Positions 6,407 through 9,059 of a stretch of DNA of 9,059 nt are shown here, one piece after another. Every line of letters begins with the position of its first letter. The stretch's first letter is position 1. The stretch covers positions 1 to 9,059 of the forward strand of contig JAUQXU010000269.1 of the NCBI GenBank assembly GCA_030837935.1, given 5' to 3'. The DNA is from Candidatus Brocadia sp. (GTDB lineage: Bacteria; Planctomycetota; Brocadiia; Brocadiales; Brocadiaceae). A program made the translations under genes and the position numbers. The notes under the pieces were generated by a model that made no database searches, was not told the DNA's origin, and saw only the letters and a program-made list of their open reading frames with translations.

Positions 6407-6640
6407 TGAAACACGTTTGTTAGTTTTTTTCTTATTTTTGTTCAAAATTTCATCTATAGTATAATTTGTCATTTCACGATATTCAGCTTTTTTTGCGTGT
6501 TTAACAAATTTTCGTAATTCTTTTATACCCATTTGTTCGTCACAAAAATGATAATTCAATAACCCAATTGCAAAATCATAAGCAAGTTCACCTGGGTACT
6601 CTGATTTCCTTTCATCTAAAAAAGCAATTACCTTTGTTAT
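6380..6640 (-). pseudogene. Out-of-frame 3' continuation of the helical-repeat gene
   Basis: Beyond the T6 run (A6 at 6618-6623 on the plus strand) a second frame stays open for about 83 codons to TAG at 6380-6382. It reads VIAFLDERKSEYPGELAYDF, then a further hydrophobic helix pattern and a lysine-rich tail (NKNKKKTNK). It joins naturally to the end of the preceding gene (YWYYNKGN then VIAFLD). Loss of one T would give one protein of about 481 residues. The last codons run into the hsdR scrap in the same frame. Confidence 0.65.
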
Positions 6641-7820
6641 AGTACCAATATTTTACAGACCTTTCCTTCTTAATAATTTCTTTATAAAAATACAAAGCAC
6701 TTGCATAATTCTTTTCAAATATTCCGAAGAAAGCTCGATTCAAAATAAATATTTCATTGTGTTTATCGATTGTGCTTATTTCTTCCGTGTATTCTTTCGC
6801 GGCCTTTATATCTTCTTTACTAAGATAAAAGGCACATAAAGCTAAAGAAGCGAGAACAGGTATGTCTTTTTTTTCATAAGACCTAAATTTATCAAGGTAA
6901 AATTTTGCTTTACAATAATCTTTTAAACTTATCAAATGTAAGCCTAAATTTTTATAAACATTAAGAAGAATTGCTAATACACGGCCTTTACGTAACATTG
7001 AGGATGTCGTTAGTAAGAATTTATTTTCATGATCAATCTTGATTTCATCTCCTCTTGTTTGCGTATCTAAACGTTTGAAAAGACTCTCAAGAATTGCAAT
7101 GGAATCCTCAGCATATTCAGCATTTTGGCAATATATAAGGCCAAGAATAAACATTATCATCTCTGACAAATGTGCTGAAATCTTTTCTGTATCCGGAAGA
7201 CTATTTATTTCGTATATATTCCAATCCCGATCAATGATAGCAATATTTATATCTGTTTTGAAAATATCTGTTAAATTCGCTTTTACTACATTACTTGGTA
7301 TTTTGTACGTAAAAAATAACCCTTTAAAATCACATACTTCTTTTTCTTCTTTTGTTCCAGAAAGTATTTCTCCCCATATAACTAAATCTACATTTTTATT
7401 CCTTCTATACGTGTAAGCCTTCTCAAGATTTGTAATAACATCTTCACCTGCAAATACAATCTTAAACTTTTCGAGTAATCTCAAAGTATCTAATTCCCGA
7501 TTAAGTATAGATATTGTATTTTGGATATGGATAGAACTTTTTAAATCTTTCGCCTTTAGACAAAAAACCACAGTAAACTTCTTAGCACCGAAAATCATTC
7601 TTCCTGAATGATAAAGCCACCAAACCAAAAAACATGATAAAGGCATTAAATATGAGCATGATATATAAAATATTCTTTGTTCGTTATTTGGTAAAAAAGG
7701 GGTTAGATATTTCCAAATTATAAAAATTATCGTACATGATCCCAAGGTAATCCCCCATTTAGTCTTGCGATATGGCCAAAAACAATCTATATATTCACTG
7801 ATACTTTTTATGAGGTTCAT
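6612..7820 (-). CDS. Membrane-anchored helical-repeat protein of unknown function, frameshifted near its end
   Basis: Not recognised as a named family. Two membrane helices at about residues 23-42 and 50-71 leave the rest on one side of the membrane. Residues 80-200 form an alpha/beta domain with the motif DLVIWGEI (145-152), reminiscent of the TolB/FlgO-like fold in which strands end in 'ADLVLWGEV'. Residues 220-400 are amphipathic helix pairs of TPR type (for example KDYCKAKFYLDKFRSY and NYASALYFYKEII). The frame ends at TGA 6612 just after a run of six T, and a coherent further repeat continues in another frame. This points to a single-base insertion, slippage or a sequencing error. It lies between hsdS and the hsdR scrap on the same strand, so it was probably cargo of a type I RM operon. 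The ATG at 7820 has no strong ribosome site. Its base composition is visibly more AT-rich than the hsdR remnant. Confidence 0.7.
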   Translation of the reverse strand: MNLIKSISEYIDCFWPYRKTKWGITLGSCTIIFIIWKYLTPFLPNNEQRIFYISCSYLMPLSCFLVWWLYHSGRMIFGAKKFTVVFCLKAKDLKSSIHIQNTISILNRELDTLRLLEKFKIVFAGEDVITNLEKAYTYRRNKNVDLVIWGEILSGTKEEKEVCDFKGLFFTYKIPSNVVKANLTDIFKTDINIAIIDRDWNIYEINSLPDTEKISAHLSEMIMFILGLIYCQNAEYAEDSIAILESLFKRLDTQTRGDEIKIDHENKFLLTTSSMLRKGRVLAILLNVYKNLGLHLISLKDYCKAKFYLDKFRSYEKKDIPVLASLALCAFYLSKEDIKAAKEYTEEISTIDKHNEIFILNRAFFGIFEKNYASALYFYKEIIKKERSVKYWYYNKGNCFFR

Positions 7821-7915
7821 AATTGTCTAACTGGTATTAACTTTTTTCTCATTGCAATATTGATAATAGGATATCCCTTATTTTCTAATGGGAGGCGAGA
7901 TATTGTATTTGTCTG

Positions 7916-8944
7916 TTATTCTTTATTTTTCAATTGAATTTCTCCATTCATCAGTTTAGGCAAGAGCGTATCACGCAGTCTGGTGAGGGTGCGGATTTGG
8001 CCAAGATTAAAAGCTATTTTTTCAAATAGTGGTTTTACTTTATTGCCAAATAAATTTGTTCGTTCTTATGAATAAGTCATAAAATCCATTTCTTCAAGAC
8101 TGCCTGAACTGATATTTTCTTGGGCACTTCCTGATGCTGCATTAATTATATGATCTTGCCCTTCTCTTGATTTAAAAGCCAAATAGCCAATATATTCACC
8201 AAAGGGCACTTTGGGAACTAATTTCCCAAAACGTTGATTTACCCATATTTCTTTACTTGTATTCTCAACTATTCCTATTTTCCCAATTTCTGCTCCTGTC
8301 ATAGCAATAAGAAAATCATCACCCTTTATTTTAAATTTATCCTTATCAAGGTTTTTTACAGCCTCTTCATCAACAAATTGGGAATTTTGAACATCAACAT
8401 TACCCATAGAAATATTAGTTATCTTGATAATTCCAGCAAAACCATTTTCTTTAAAATATTTGCTCTTGAAAGCGTAACCTCCTTGAACTTTTACATAATC
8501 TCCCAATTTCCCCGTTTTCCACCCCTCCTCCGCCTCCTCCACGAACCATTGCCTGAACAATGTCTCCGTCAGTGCCTCTAAGGTTTTGTTTTGGCGGTGG
8601 AGCAGGTCTATCTTGTCATCCAGGCTGTTGAGGATGGAGGCGATGGATTTTTGTTCTTCTAAGTCAATGGGAATTGGTAAGTTTATTTCTTCAAAATCAC
8701 CTTTATTAACAATGGGAACGGCTGTACCTGCCTGGCCATGCATTCTTAATGTTTCGTGACTGTCAACAAGTTTGTAATATAGAAAATCAGGGAAAACAAA
8801 TTCTTGATTAGGTATGATAGAATTAATTTGCTGGTTGGTTATTACTGGAACTTTATTCATAACCACCTTGCCCATATCTGAGCCTATACAAGTAACCAAT
8901 ACCGACGAAGAAGGTAATATTTTATTAATAATGTGAAAAACCAC
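7916..8944 (-). pseudogene. hsdS: Type I restriction specificity subunit, broken at both ends
   Basis: HsdS recognises the target DNA sequence through two target-recognition domains (TRDs) separated by helices. Here the first TRD is present only from about KILPSSSVLVTCIGSDMGK onward. The central conserved helix follows (EEQKSIASILNSLDDKIDLLHRQNKTLEALTETLFRQWF is split around 8570-8660), then the second TRD, which starts with GWKTGKLGDYVKVQGGYAF. A TAA at 8066-8068 interrupts it just after SLEEMDFMTYS. The same frame continues for 49 more codons with the normal HsdS ending (NKVKPLFEKI, QIRTLTRLRDTLLPKLMNGE) to the TAA at 7916. The GTG at 8944 lies inside a terminator hairpin of an inserted element and is not a real start. 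About 80-100 N-terminal codons are missing and should lie beyond the insertion, outside the window. Confidence 0.9.
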
Positions 8945-8959
8945 GCCCTGTGGGCGTGG
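8936..8959 (-). terminator. Intrinsic terminator at the element edge
   Basis: On the minus strand CCACGCCC-ACA-GGGCGTGG is a perfect 8-pair stem with a 3-base loop, followed directly by TTTTT (plus 8936-8940). It would stop transcription entering hsdS from the right, and it also serves as the end hairpin typical of single-strand transposing elements. Confidence 0.8.
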
Positions 8960-8983
8960 TCAGAGTTCAAAGGCTTTGCCAGT

Positions 8984-9058
8984 AAAACGACTCATTGTTA
9001 CAATCTGAGTTGAGTTGTCCCCACAACATCAACAAAGGAGTAACAAATGAGTCGATTT
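8984..9058 (+). promoter_or_regulatory. Long hairpin that buries the transposase start codon
   Basis: The arm 8988-9001 pairs with 9040-9054 over 14 pairs with a single bulged A (9047), and three A-T pairs extend it to 8984/9058. Inside it a second stem, GTTG-A-GTTGT with ACAAC-AT-CAAC (9009-9033, loop CCCC), closes the top. The ATG and the last G of AAAGGAG lie in the stem. Such structures are known to hold down transposase synthesis in IS200. Confidence 0.75.
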
Positions 9059-9059
9059 C
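9047..9059 (+). CDS. tnpA: Start of a probable Y1 (IS200/IS605) transposase gene
   Basis: ATG at 9047 is preceded at six bases by AAAGGAG (9034-9040), the best ribosome site in the window. Only MSRF and one further base are visible. Many IS200/IS605 Y1 transposases start with MSRF or a close variant, and the upstream hairpin layout agrees. The rest lies outside the window, so the identity is inferred. Confidence 0.5.

Larger units (their letters stand above)
8921..9059 (+). mobile_element. Left end of an IS200/IS605-like insertion sequence (partial)
   Basis: HsdS sequence gives way here to a compact arrangement known from IS200-type elements. It consists of an 8-pair hairpin near the end that acts as a terminator (8941-8959), a second long hairpin covering the start codon (8984-9058), and a transposase start (MSRF) with a strong ribosome site. 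The exact border is uncertain, between about 8920 and 8940, because these elements have no terminal inverted repeats and make no target duplication. Confidence 0.6.

Noticed and set aside
5060..8068. Reassigned or recoded TAA codons in the RM genes
   Set aside because: TAA ends other frames here (for example hsdR and the DUF502 gene), and tRNA-Sec reads TGA, not TAA. The genes are also broken by deletions and an insertion, so decay is the simpler reading.
8944..8946. GTG start for hsdS at 8944
   Set aside because: It lies inside the 8-pair terminator hairpin of the inserted element; the true start should lie beyond the element.
8960..8996. Minus-strand mini-frame MSRFTGKAFEL ending before the terminator
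   Set aside because: Only 11 codons without a ribosome site. The ATGAGTCG likeness to the plus-strand start arises because the two segments are the arms of one hairpin.

Overview
The window comes from a bacterium of moderate, AT-leaning base composition. It makes isoprenoids by the MEP route (an IspH reductase) and decodes UGA as selenocysteine (a clear tRNA-Sec). The phylum cannot be fixed from this sequence. A planctomycete of the anammox type or a deltaproteobacterial-type lineage would fit, but that is a guess.

Left part, 1-3094, plus strand, looks like an ordinary chromosomal backbone. It holds the tail of an unidentified gene, a ~410-base non-coding stretch with a good sigma70-type promoter and a palindrome, an unusual IspH-UbiA fusion gene, a DUF502 membrane protein 14 bases behind it, and selC (tRNA-Sec) with its own promoter.

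Right part, 3095-9059, reads almost entirely on the minus strand and looks like a decaying defence island that starts directly behind selC. Read along the minus strand (right to left) it contains: the left end of an IS200/IS605-like element (terminator hairpin, start-codon hairpin, first codons of a transposase on the plus strand); an hsdS gene cut by that element and carrying one in-frame TAA; a membrane-anchored helical-repeat protein of unknown function, frameshifted near its end; a scrap of a second hsdR 5' end joined to a probable scrap of an hsdS 3' end; a VapB-like antitoxin followed by a VapC-like PIN toxin cut after about 36 codons by an interspersed repeat; a small GIY-YIG nuclease gene bracketed by copies of the same repeat family; and a long hsdR gene with three in-frame internal deletions and two in-frame TAA codons.

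The type I restriction system is therefore dead for DNA cleavage. HsdR lacks its nuclease catalytic core and helicase motifs IV-VI, HsdS is broken at both ends, and no hsdM is visible. The order hsdS - accessory gene - hsdR suggests that the helical-repeat membrane protein was once cargo inside a type I RM operon, and the extra hsdR and hsdS scraps point to a second or duplicated module that collapsed. The most interesting items are the GIY-YIG gene with its flanking repeats, the IspH-UbiA fusion, the accessory membrane protein, and the island junction at selC.
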